NCBI GenBank assembly: GCA_900465915.1
Contig: UBKJ01000012.1
Location: 122,625 to 186,624, forward strand
Source: Hyphomicrobiales bacterium
GTDB lineage: Bacteria > Pseudomonadota > Alphaproteobacteria > Rhizobiales > Rhizobiaceae
Reading direction: 5' to 3'
Length of the DNA stretch: 64,000 nucleotides
In this document: in pieces, positions 19,945 through 27,003 of the stretch
How positions within the stretch are numbered: position 1 is the first letter of the stretch
How the letters are laid out: every line of letters begins with the position of its first letter
Position numbers and translations under genes: made by a program
Notes under the pieces: model-generated
The model's input: the letters and a program-made list of their open reading frames with translations, nothing else
Told to the model about the DNA's origin: nothing
Database searches by the model: none

Positions 19945-20630
19945 GGCGCGTCTCCGTTGGCCGCGTCGCGCGCGGCGAAGATGGCGAGCAGGTTGCGCCG
20001 CGCGGCGGCGGTGACGGCGGCGGCCTCGTCCGCGCCGATGGCGGGCCAGCCCATGCGCCGCTTCACCGCCTCCTGCGCGATGCGGAAATAGACGATCTGC
20101 CCGACGAGGGTGAAGACGGTGAGCCGCGTCGCCTCGCTTTCCGCCGCCTCGCCGGTCGCCGTCTCCCACAGGGCGCAAAGCCGCCGGTGGGTGGGCTCGA
20201 ACACGCCGGCATAGATGCGGTCGAGCGCGGCGGTGGGATGCGCCAGCTCGCGCAGCAGGAACTGCACGATCTCGCCCGCCTCCGGCTGGGTGACGACGAA
20301 GCGCACCATATGGCCGAGCGCGTCGAGAAGCTGCTCGCGCGCAGCCTCGCGGCTGGCGGCGGGCCGGGCCGGGCCCAGCGCCTCGCCGGCCACGCCGCCG
20401 ATGGCCGCGACGATGGCCTCGGCGGCGGCGAGGCGCAGGCCTTCCTTGTTGCCGAAATGATAGGCGATGGAGCCGATATTGGCCCCGGCCATGCGCGCGA
20501 TCTCGCGCGTCGAGGTGGCCTCGAAGCCCTGCGAGCCGAACAGCCGCAGCGCCGCATGGACGAGGGCGGCGCGGGTCTGGTCGCCGGAAAGCGGCGCGGG
20601 ATCGCGTTGGTCGGACGGAGTCGTGCTCAT
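19941..20630 (-). CDS. TetR-family regulator, CecR (YbiH) type
   Basis: A 229-residue repressor. The helix-turn-helix is TSTREIARMAGANIGSIAYH, typical of the CecR group, with the C-terminal CecR/DUF1956-like domain holding FRIAQEAVKRRMGWPAIG. It heads the operon regulator-HlyD-ATPase-permease, the same content and order as cecR-ybhG-ybhF-ybhS/R in E. coli, where CecR controls an antibiotic-related exporter. The start codon lies only three bases from a 30-bp perfect palindrome and no ribosome-binding sequence is visible, which suggests tight autorepression and perhaps leaderless translation. Confidence 0.92.
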   Translation of the reverse strand: MSTTPSDQRDPAPLSGDQTRAALVHAALRLFGSQGFEATSTREIARMAGANIGSIAYHFGNKEGLRLAAAEAIVAAIGGVAGEALGPARPAASREAAREQLLDALGHMVRFVVTQPEAGEIVQFLLRELAHPTAALDRIYAGVFEPTHRRLCALWETATGEAAESEATRLTVFTLVGQIVYFRIAQEAVKRRMGWPAIGADEAAAVTAAARRNLLAIFAARDAANGDAP

Positions 20631-20633
20631 GAT

Positions 20634-20663
20634 GACATTTAATCAATCGATTGATTAAATGTC
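20634..20663. promoter_or_regulatory. 30-bp perfect palindrome, probable CecR operator
   Basis: GACATTTAATCAATC is followed at once by its exact reverse complement. The centre lies 18-19 bp upstream of the regulator start. TetR proteins bind such palindromes, so this is the likely autoregulatory operator of the efflux operon. Confidence 0.85.
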
Positions 20664-20719
20664 AAATGCTGTTGCGAAACGTCCGCGAAGGCCTTGCGGC
20701 CTTCGCGGGGTGCGCCGGA

Positions 20720-21178
20720 TCAGTTGTTGTAGTCGTCGTCGTGGCGGTCGCGGTCGCCATCGCCGCGGCGGTCACGGTCGTCGCCGCCGCCTTGCGCCGG
20801 CGTAACCTTGTCCAGCGCCTTCAGGAACAGCGAGGCGCATTCCTCGGTCGGCTGGCCGTCGGCGCATTTGATGTCGATGACGACGCCGTGGTCCTGATAG
20901 CGGAAATGCGCCGCCCGGTCGGGCCTGAAGCGCATCATGGGATGCGGGCCGCGCGGCCCGTCACGGCCCATCGCATGGTCCATGCCGGGACCCGGCCCAT
21001 GATCCATGCCGCGATCCATCGCCTGATCCGGTCCATGACCGGCCGGGGCCGGGGGCGGAGGCGGAGGCGGCGCGGGCTGGTTTGCGGCCGGCGCGGGCGG
21101 AGGCGGCGGCGCGTCCTGGGCGAAGGCGAAACCGGTTGCGAAGACGAGGGCGGCGGAAGCCAGAAGCGCTCTTTTCAT
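20720..21178 (-). CDS. Secreted proline-rich protein, unknown function
   Basis: A 152-residue protein with a clear signal peptide (MKRALLASAALVFATGFAFA, cleavage before QDA). The mature part starts with proline runs, continues with Met/His/Asp/Gly repeats (DRGMDHGPGPGMDHAMG), then a compact region with two cysteines (VVIDIKCADGQPTEECASLF), and ends in an Asp/Arg-rich tail. The Cys pair may form a disulfide, and the Met/His/Asp repeat could bind metal; both are inference. ATG at 21178 follows GGAGATTTCCG. I recognise no family. Confidence 0.8.
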   Translation of the reverse strand: MKRALLASAALVFATGFAFAQDAPPPPPAPAANQPAPPPPPPPAPAGHGPDQAMDRGMDHGPGPGMDHAMGRDGPRGPHPMMRFRPDRAAHFRYQDHGVVIDIKCADGQPTEECASLFLKALDKVTPAQGGGDDRDRRGDGDRDRHDDDYNN

Positions 21179-21319
21179 CGGAAATCTCCATTGCGCGAAC
21201 ATCGGAACCTGTCGATGCTAGGCGTTCCGCGCCGGGCCGGCCAGTGAATTTCATGTGTTGGGCGTGAAACGATCCGCCGCCCCGGTCGTTGGGTTAAGCG
21301 TCCTTGCGCCTGCCCGACA

Positions 21320-21346
21320 AACAAAAAGCCCCGCCGAAGCGGGGCC
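21320..21346 (-). terminator. Terminator of ctrA
   Basis: Read on the minus strand: GCCCCGC, TTCG loop, GCGGGGC, then TTTTTGTTT. It is a compact hairpin with a U-tract 31 bp after the ctrA stop. Confidence 0.9.
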
Positions 21347-21376
21347 AGAAGTCTAGGGGAGGAGGAAGGGAAGGGA

Positions 21377-22078
21377 TCAGGCGATGTCGCGCATTTCGCC
21401 GGCGTCTGGCTCGCGCAGCACGTAGCCGCGGCCCCAGACGGTCTCGATATAGCTCTGGTTGCCGGAGACGGCGTCGAGCTTCTTGCGCAGCTTGCAGATG
21501 AAGACGTCGATGATCTTGAGTTCCGGCTCGTCCATGCCGCCATAGAGGTGGTTGAGGAACATTTCCTTGGTGAGCGTCGTGCCCTTGCGCAGCGAGAGCA
21601 GCTCCAGCATCTGGTATTCCTTGCCGGTCAGGTGCACGCGCTGGCCGGCGACCTCCACCGTCTTGGCGTCGAGATTGACCACCAAGTCGCCGGTGGTGAT
21701 GACCGACTGGGCGTGGCCCTTGGAGCGGCGGACGATGGCGTGGATGCGGGCGATCAGCTCGTCCTTGTGGAACGGCTTGGTCATGTAGTCGTCGGCGCCG
21801 AAGCCCAGGCCGCGCACCTTGTCCTCGATGCCGGCCATGCCGGAGAGGATCAGGATCGGCGTCTTGACCTTGGACAGGCGCAGCGTGCGCAGAACCTCGT
21901 AGCCCGACATGTCGGGCAGGTTCAGGTCGAGAAGGATGATGTCGTAATCGTAGAGCTTGCCGAGGTCGATGCCTTCCTCGCCGAGGTCGGTCGTATAGAC
22001 GTTGAAGCTCTCGGATTTGAGCATCAGTTCGATGCTCTGTGCGATCGCACTGTCATCTTCAATCAAAAGGACGCGCAT
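21377..22078 (-). CDS. ctrA: Cell cycle response regulator CtrA
   Basis: CtrA, 233 residues, is the master cell-cycle regulator of Alphaproteobacteria. It is phosphorylated through CckA and ChpT and binds TTAA-N7-TTAA sites. The receiver domain has the acidic pair ED(D) at residues 7-9, phospho-acceptor Asp51 ([15 protein letters not shown]) and the conserved Lys in [12 protein letters not shown]. The OmpR-type DNA-binding domain includes [20 protein letters not shown] and [11 protein letters not shown]. The C-terminus ends GEMRDIA; ClpXP-degraded CtrA proteins end in small hydrophobic residues, and this one fits. The gene is transcribed alone; its upstream region is exceptionally rich in GANTC sites. 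Confidence 0.98.
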   Translation of the reverse strand: MRVLLIEDDSAIAQSIELMLKSESFNVYTTDLGEEGIDLGKLYDYDIILLDLNLPDMSGYEVLRTLRLSKVKTPILILSGMAGIEDKVRGLGFGADDYMTKPFHKDELIARIHAIVRRSKGHAQSVITTGDLVVNLDAKTVEVAGQRVHLTGKEYQMLELLSLRKGTTLTKEMFLNHLYGGMDEPELKIIDVFICKLRKKLDAVSGNQSYIETVWGRGYVLREPDAGEMRDIA

Positions 22079-22604
22079 CTTTTATCCCCTATCCGCAGCC
22101 GACCAGAAGACCCTCATGGCGGCGCACGGAACTGTCGTTGCCTTGGTATGAAGGTGCCAGCAAATGGTTAACAAAATATGATTCCGGTTGGCAAGCATAT
22201 TTCTGACCCAATTAGAAAAATCTCATAGTTCCCTGAATCGAAAGGAGAATCCAAACTCCTTGATCCTAATGCGAAACTTTAAGACTCCCTGCTAAGCGAT
22301 TCATTCGATTCCAGCTTCCACCTGTTGCCCAAAAACCACACGCGGTTTACCGAGCCTTAAGTCCTAACCCGTATGATTAACCTCGCCGGTAAAGGAATGG
22401 TTACCAAACGGGTGAAAGCTTAACTTTTTCTTTCGCTTGTGGAGAACCGTCCGCCGCCGGCTTCGCGGGCGCTTTCGGCGGGGGAAGGCGCGTGTGGAGA
22501 CAGTCTTCGGCGCGGGGCCGGGCCATCGGGTCCGGGATCGCGTCCGATCCGGGGGGAACGCCCCAACGAGACGGTAGCTGGTTGGTGTTCAAGGAGTATT
22601 GCGT
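22079..22604. other. 526-bp intergenic control region between ctrA and fliJ
   Basis: This gap between divergent ctrA and fliJ is clearly more AT-rich than its surroundings. The ctrA-proximal half holds six GANTC sites (separate entry) and the half-site GGTTAAC at 22167-22173. The fliJ-proximal half holds further TTAA half-sites near 22357, 22377 and 22421, but no full TTAA-N7-TTAA. No gene or RNA was recognised in it. Confidence 0.7.
22180..22311. promoter_or_regulatory. Cluster of six GANTC (CcrM) sites upstream of ctrA
   Basis: GANTC occurs at 22180-22184, 22235-22239, 22247-22251, 22283-22287, 22298-22302 and 22307-22311. About 0.5 would be expected by chance in 132 bp. In Caulobacter one ctrA promoter is controlled by CcrM methylation of a GANTC site, so this is a strong candidate for methylation-dependent control. 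Confidence 0.75.
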
Positions 22605-22991
22605 ATGAAGCCACGGGAAAGCCTGGTCAGGCTCAAACAGTTCCAGGTAAAGGAAAAGCGGCGCCAGCTCGGCCAGCTCGACCTGATGATCGGCGAGTTC
22701 GAGCGGATGGCCGGCGAGCTGGACGCCCAGATCCTGACCGAGGAAAAGAAGGCGGGCATCACCGACATCAATCATTTCGCCTATCCGACCTTCGCCAAGG
22801 CCGCGCGCCAGCGGCGCGACAACCTGTTCGGGTCGATTCGCGATCTCCAGTCGCAGAAGGAGGCGGCCGAGGCCGAACTCGTCGCGGCCGAAACCGAGCT
22901 CGCCAAGGCGGAGGCGCTGGAAGAGCGCGACGGCGGCAAGGCGCGCGAGATCGACGAGCGCCCGGCGGCGCGCCGCGCGATGATCGGCTGA
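22605..22991 (+). CDS. fliJ: Flagellar export chaperone FliJ
   Basis: A 128-residue, almost wholly helical coiled-coil protein matching FliJ in size and composition. It begins MKPRESLVRLKQFQVKEKRR, continues with IGEFERMAGELDAQI, and has a long Ala/Glu-rich coil (AEAELVAAETELAKAEALEE). FliJ is the general chaperone and central stalk of the flagellar export ATPase. The start at 22605 follows AAGGAG with eight bases spacing. No other flagellar gene lies nearby; ctrA is its divergent neighbour, a layout found in related bacteria and consistent with CtrA control. Confidence 0.82.
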   Translation: MKPRESLVRLKQFQVKEKRRQLGQLDLMIGEFERMAGELDAQILTEEKKAGITDINHFAYPTFAKAARQRRDNLFGSIRDLQSQKEAAEAELVAAETELAKAEALEERDGGKAREIDERPAARRAMIG

Positions 22992-23011
22992 CGCGACGCT
23001 GCAGCGAAATA

Positions 23012-23038
23012 AAAACCCGGCCTTGCGCCGGGTTTTTC
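23012..23038. terminator. Bidirectional terminator between fliJ and the aminotransferase gene
   Basis: AAAAACCCGGC, five-base loop, GCCGGGTTTTT: a perfect 11-bp inverted repeat with A-tract and T-tract arms that can end transcription from both convergent genes. Confidence 0.92.
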
Positions 23039-23061
23039 GTTTTTTGGGCTTCGGCGGCCGT

Positions 23062-24186
23062 TCAGGCCTTCTTGCCGTGGAAGGCGCGGATGGCGCCGAT
23101 CACCTTGTCCTGGTCGGCTTCCGACAGGTAGGGATGCATCGGCAGGCTGAGGATGCGCGCCGGCAGCGCCTCCGACACCGGCAGGCCGCCCGGCGCGACC
23201 GGATAGTGCTTGTAGGCCGTCTGCTGATGCAGCGGCTTGACGTAATAGATCACCGACGGAACGCCTTCGGCCTGCAGATGCGCCTTGAGGCCGTCGCGGT
23301 TCTCGCTCTCCAGCGAATATTGCGCCCAGGCCGAGCGGTTGCCGGCCGGAAGCTCGGGAACCTTCACCACGTCCTTCAGCGCCTCGTTGTAGCGCTTCGC
23401 GATGCGGTCGCGCGCCACCATCTCGTCCTCGAGGATGGCGAGCTTCTCCAGAAGCACCGCGGCCTGGATCGTGTCGAGGCGCGAATTGATGCCGATGCGG
23501 ACATTGTCGTATTGCGTCTCGCCCTTGCCGTGGAACAGCACCGAGCGCAGCGTCTCGGCGAGCTCCGCGTCGTTGGTGAACATGGCGCCGCCGTCGCCGT
23601 AGCAGCCGAGCGGCTTGGCCGGGTAGAAGCTGGTGGCGCCGACATGGCCGAACGCGCCGCACATGACGTTGTCGCGCTTGCCGCCGACCGACTGCGCCGC
23701 GTCCTCGATCACGAACAGGCCCTCGCGCTCGGCGATCGCCGTGATGCGGTTGTAATCGGCGGCGAGGCCGAACAGGTCGACCGGGATGATCGCCTTCGGC
23801 TCCAGCCGGCCTTCCTTGCGGATGGCGGCGATGGCTTCCTCGAGCTGGACGGGGTTCATGTTGTAGCTGTCGGCGTCGACGTCGACGAAGACCGGCTCGG
23901 CCCCGACCAGCGCCACCACCTCGGCCGTGGCGGCGAAGGTGAAGGAGGGCACGAACACCGCGTGTCCCGGCCCGATCCCGCGCGCCATCAGTGGCATCTG
24001 CAGCGCGTCGGTGCCGTTGGCGCAGGCGATGACGTGCTCGACGCCCAGATATTCGCCCAGCTTCTGCTCGAAGGCGGCCACTTCCGGTCCCAGGATGTAC
24101 CGGCCTTCCGCGACGACCTTGGCGATGGCGGCGTTGAGACGGTCTTCGATGCGCGCGCGCTGCGCTCCAAGATCAATGAACTGCAT
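23062..24186 (-). CDS. DegT/DnrJ/EryC1/StrS family sugar aminotransferase
   Basis: A 374-residue PLP-dependent aminotransferase that aminates keto sugars on nucleotide carriers. Key stretches: ACANGTDALQMPLMA (cofactor phosphate binding), VIPVDLFGLAADY, FVIEDAAQSVGGKRDN, and TSFYPAKPLGCYGDGGAMF, whose Lys is the PLP-forming residue. The ATG at 24186 follows GGAG with six bases spacing. It is 146 bp downstream of an NAD-dependent sugar dehydrogenase on the same strand; the pair resembles WlbA/WlbC or WbpB/WbpE, which make amino sugars for surface polysaccharides. Confidence 0.92.
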   Translation of the reverse strand: MQFIDLGAQRARIEDRLNAAIAKVVAEGRYILGPEVAAFEQKLGEYLGVEHVIACANGTDALQMPLMARGIGPGHAVFVPSFTFAATAEVVALVGAEPVFVDVDADSYNMNPVQLEEAIAAIRKEGRLEPKAIIPVDLFGLAADYNRITAIAEREGLFVIEDAAQSVGGKRDNVMCGAFGHVGATSFYPAKPLGCYGDGGAMFTNDAELAETLRSVLFHGKGETQYDNVRIGINSRLDTIQAAVLLEKLAILEDEMVARDRIAKRYNEALKDVVKVPELPAGNRSAWAQYSLESENRDGLKAHLQAEGVPSVIYYVKPLHQQTAYKHYPVAPGGLPVSEALPARILSLPMHPYLSEADQDKVIGAIRAFHGKKA

Positions 24187-24332
24187 GGTTGGCTCCAATC
24201 AACTGGCTCGCGCCATGGTCGCGCGACTTTCTGGCGGTTGTCTATTCGCTGGCGCGGCGGCCCGCCATGGCCGCGGCGTTCAAAGTTTCGCGAAAACTGT
24301 AACACCCGTTGAACACGAAAGCGTTTTCCGCG

Positions 24333-25289
24333 TCATTTCGGATGATGGACGGTTCCCTCGGTCAGGATGCGCAGCACGGCGATCGCCTCCTCGCCATCGG
24401 TGCGCGGCGTCTCGCGCGTTTCGATGCAGTGGATGAAATGCTGCAATTCGCGCGTCAGCGGCATGCCCTCGGCGACCGGGACATAGACCGGCTCGGCCGA
24501 ACGCGACGCCCAGTGATCGTCCTCGCGCCAGACCTCGTGCGGATAGAGCGCCAGCTTGCGCTCCCAAGGCTCGCCGTCGTCGAAGACGGCCATGCCCTTG
24601 GTCCCGACCACGCTGATCCGGCGCTCGCGATAGGGATTGAGTCGCGAGGCGAACAGATGGCCGCGAATCCCGCTCGGGAAATCCATGTGCAGATGGGCGA
24701 AATCGCTCAGATGATCGAGCAGCGCGGCGCCTTCGCCGCGCACCGCGCTGGGCGCTTCGCCGGTGATGGCGAGAATCATCGACAGGTCGTGCGGCGCGAG
24801 GTCCCACAAGGCGTCGTTCTCGGAATGGAACTTGCCGAGCCCCACGCGATGCGAATGGACATAACGGATCTCGCCCAATTCGCCGCTGCGCACCATGTCG
24901 AGGAGCTTCTCGAAGGCCGGATGGAAGCGCAGGATATGGCCGACCATGAAGATGCGCCCGTTCTCGCGCGCCGCCGCCACTTCGGCCTCGGCGGAGGGCA
25001 CGTCGAGCGCGATGGGTTTTTCGACCAGCACGTCCTTGCCGTTGCGCACGGCCTCGATGGCGTAGCGGGCGTGAAACTGCGCGGGCAGGGCGAGCACCAC
25101 GGCGTCGATATCGTCGCGCGTGAACAATTCGTCGACGGGCACGGCGGGAACGTTGAACTGGGCTGCGAATCGCTCGGCGTTTTCGGGCCTGGCGTCGGAA
25201 ACGGCGCGCAGCGCGCCGAGGGAATTGAGGGTCCGAATATGATTGCCGCCCCAATAGCCGCAACCCAAAACCGCAATACGAGGCGCCAT
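24333..25289 (-). CDS. Gfo/Idh/MocA family oxidoreductase (nucleotide-sugar dehydrogenase type)
   Basis: A 318-residue NAD(P)-dependent dehydrogenase. The Rossmann motif GCGYWGGNHIRTLNSLG is near residue 8, the family signature Lys-Pro is in LVEKPIALDVP, and the catalytic region includes LAPHDLSMILAI with its His. It resembles WlbA/WbpB enzymes that oxidise the 3-position of UDP-amino-uronic acids. I chose ATG at 25289 because MAPRIAVLGCGYWGG begins the fold; the longer frame has no homology. It probably supplies the keto sugar for the downstream aminotransferase. Confidence 0.9.
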   Translation of the reverse strand: MAPRIAVLGCGYWGGNHIRTLNSLGALRAVSDARPENAERFAAQFNVPAVPVDELFTRDDIDAVVLALPAQFHARYAIEAVRNGKDVLVEKPIALDVPSAEAEVAAARENGRIFMVGHILRFHPAFEKLLDMVRSGELGEIRYVHSHRVGLGKFHSENDALWDLAPHDLSMILAITGEAPSAVRGEGAALLDHLSDFAHLHMDFPSGIRGHLFASRLNPYRERRISVVGTKGMAVFDDGEPWERKLALYPHEVWREDDHWASRSAEPVYVPVAEGMPLTRELQHFIHCIETRETPRTDGEEAIAVLRILTEGTVHHPK

Positions 25290-25367
25290 TTTACGAACCC
25301 TTTCTTTTAGCGGATTTATTATCCACCCCCATGACGGAAAACAAGACGAAAGCGATGCGAAGAGTGC

Positions 25368-25396
25368 TTGACAGCTCTGCATTCCCCACATATACC
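25368..25396 (+). promoter_or_regulatory. Promoter of tRNA-Met
   Basis: TTGACA at 25368-25373 and TATACC at 25391-25396 are separated by exactly 17 bp, a near-consensus sigma-70 promoter. It lies 63 bp upstream of the tRNA. Confidence 0.8.
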
Positions 25397-25459
25397 GCCG
25401 CCATTCCTTGCAGGAACAGCGGGTTGGCCGGTCGGAAACGACATGAGGCCTGCCGGTGT

Positions 25460-25536
25460 GGCGGAGTAGCTCAGTAGGTTAGAGCAGAGGAATCATAATC
25501 CTTGTGTCGGGGGTTCGAATCCCTCCTCCGCTACCA
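25460..25536 (+). tRNA. tRNA-Met (anticodon CAT)
   Basis: A 77-nt cloverleaf with encoded CCA. The acceptor GGCGGAG pairs with CTCCGCT (one G-U), the D-arm is GCTC/GAGC, the anticodon loop is ATCATAA between GAGGA and TCCTT, and the T-loop is TTCGAAT. The overall sequence matches elongator tRNA-Met of Alphaproteobacteria. tRNA-Ile2 also has CAT in the gene but differs in the arms. Confidence 0.95.
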
Positions 25537-25726
25537 TTCGAATAGCCCCCTTATTGAGCGCCTTTCCCTTATCTTCTTGTCGCATATCGCGATTTTCCGG
25601 CGTTTCGACCCGATATATCGGACTATATCAATTGCGCTCCGCCGGTCTTTTCAACGAGGACGAGCAATTCTCGTTCATCGGGCGTTAACCATCCGGTGGA
25701 TAGTGTCCGCTCCGAAGGAGAATATC

Positions 25727-26053
25727 ATGTTCAAAAAAGCTGTTCTGGCCGCCCTTATGTTCACCGCCATCATCCCGTTGGCGCAGGCGCAGGATTTTCA
25801 ACGGCCGCGCCATCATGGCCGCGATATGGGCCGTCCCCCGATGGGCGATCACCACGGTTGGCGTGGCGGCTCCAGGCATGACGACCGGCGTGGATGGGGC
25901 CCGTATCGCGGACCGGATCGCCGCGGCTATTATCATGGCTATCGCGGTTATCATGATCGCCGTCCCGGCTATCGTCGCCATAGCGACGGCCTGTGGTATC
26001 CGGCGGCGGCCTTCGCGCTCGGCGCCATCATCGGCGGTGCGCTCAACAATTAA
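25727..26053 (+). CDS. Small secreted Arg/Gly/Tyr/His-rich protein
   Basis: A 108-residue protein with a signal peptide ([21 protein letters not shown]), a basic low-complexity body ([19 protein letters not shown]) and a hydrophobic glycine-rich end ([18 protein letters not shown]). The last part resembles the segment that precedes the BA14K domain in rhizobial envelope proteins, but no BA14K domain follows. The ATG is preceded by GAAGGAG. It is followed by a terminator, so it is monocistronic. Envelope association is likely from the glycine-zipper-like tail; function unknown. Confidence 0.82.
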   Translation: MFKKAVLAALMFTAIIPLAQAQDFQRPRHHGRDMGRPPMGDHHGWRGGSRHDDRRGWGPYRGPDRRGYYHGYRGYHDRRPGYRRHSDGLWYPAAAFALGAIIGGALNN

Positions 26054-26074
26054 AGCTTACGCCGTCTCCATCAG

Positions 26075-26110
26075 CCCCGGCAGGTCTACGATCCGCCGGG
26101 GTTTTCTTTT
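26075..26110 (+). terminator. Terminator after small secreted protein
   Basis: CCCCGGC at 26075-26081 pairs with GCCGGGG at 26095-26101, followed by TTTTCTTTT. Confidence 0.85.
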
Positions 26111-26146
26111 GGGCGCTTCGCACCGCGCATAAGCGCGCCGGATTGG

Positions 26147-26779
26147 TCAGAAACGAACCACATTCGGCATGCTGGCGGCCCAGCTTCGTTCGGCTTCCCA
26201 GCAGTGCCCATGCCATCCCTCGAAGCTGAAACCGAACAATCTCAATTCCGCATCCGGATGCAGATCGCTGAACAGTTTTATGGCGAGGGCTCCGGTCGAC
26301 GGGAGCACGTCGGGCTTCGAGTCGTGGAGGCGGAGAATCTTCGTCAAGGTCCGATGAATGGACGAAGGCACGATCAGGCAGGGCCTTCCCTTGCCGATCT
26401 TGCGCATGATCGTCCTTGCGTAATCTCCGGCGCCGTCCGAATAGCCGTCACAATAGGGCGGAGGCGGATCGCTCGAGTCGACCGCCAGCAGCAGTTCCTT
26501 CGCATGCGTTCTCGCCCGTTCGTTGATCAGAGCGGGCTTGCGTGCGAATGTCTTTCCGGGGACGCCATGGTTGGCGATGGCCAGGGTGTCGGTTCTGTGT
26601 CCGGCCGATCCGCAATGCCGCGCCGCGTTGAAACGCACCACCCAGTCGCTGGAATCGATCGCGCCGGCGAGTTCCGGCGCTATGTCGCCATTGCCGATCA
26701 GCGAGACCGTCCTGATGCTTCCGGCCAATGAAACATGCTCATCCGTAGAAATAGGGCGTGGAAAAAATCGTCTCCACAT
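26147..26779 (-). CDS. GT29 (sialyltransferase-like) family protein, putative
   Basis: A 210-residue protein resembling bacterial members of the GT29 sialyltransferase superfamily, including the so-called urease operon accessory proteins of rhizobia. The N-terminal part has SLIGNGDIAPELAGAIDSSD followed by WVVRFNAARHCGSAGHRTD, which matches sialylmotif L in outline (G-N-G/S then V-R-F-N). The C-terminal part has LPSTGALAIKLFSDL and LFGFSFEGWHGHCWEAERSW, matching motif S and the downstream His/Glu. Start ATG at 26779 follows GAGGAGG. No signal peptide or partner gene is seen. The donor need not be sialic acid; family-level call only. Confidence 0.55.
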   Translation of the reverse strand: MWRRFFPRPISTDEHVSLAGSIRTVSLIGNGDIAPELAGAIDSSDWVVRFNAARHCGSAGHRTDTLAIANHGVPGKTFARKPALINERARTHAKELLLAVDSSDPPPPYCDGYSDGAGDYARTIMRKIGKGRPCLIVPSSIHRTLTKILRLHDSKPDVLPSTGALAIKLFSDLHPDAELRLFGFSFEGWHGHCWEAERSWAASMPNVVRF

Positions 26780-26871
26780 CGGCCCTCCTCGCAATAAATC
26801 ATCAATCGATATGCTGATCTCAAATTACAATTGCCCGATGATTATGTGGGAGTGTGTCAAAATGAAGAGCT

Positions 26872-26904
26872 GAGGATGTCCCATTGGCGACATGGGTCAT
26901 CCTC
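26872..26904. other. Stem-loop (imperfect inverted repeat)
   Basis: GAGGATG-T-CCCA at 26872-26883 pairs with TGGG-T-CATCCTC at 26893-26904 around a nine-base loop, with one T-T mismatch. No U-tract follows. It lies upstream of the GT29-like gene and beyond the end of the ROK gene; role unknown. Confidence 0.45.
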
Positions 26905-26950
26905 TGGCCGCGCCGTCGCGGCGGCATGGTGGCGGCGCCCGTATTCACCG

Positions 26951-26992
26951 GGCGCGACGCAATCAATCCAGGCTTATCCCCGGCGTCGCGCC
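26951..26992. other. 10-bp inverted repeat beyond the ROK gene
   Basis: GGCGCGACGC (26951-26960) and GCGTCGCGCC (26983-26992) are perfect inverted copies 22 bp apart, just past the ROK stop codon. It could act as a factor-independent 3' structure, but no T-run follows. Confidence 0.4.
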
Positions 26993-27003
26993 GAGCGGCG
27001 CGA

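Noticed and set aside
22079..22604. A full TTAA-N7-TTAA CtrA box upstream of ctrA
   Set aside because: Only half-sites and six-of-eight matches were found; not enough to annotate an autoregulatory box.
25537..25726. A second RNA gene or terminator directly after tRNA-Met
   Set aside because: No cloverleaf or stem with U-tract could be drawn.
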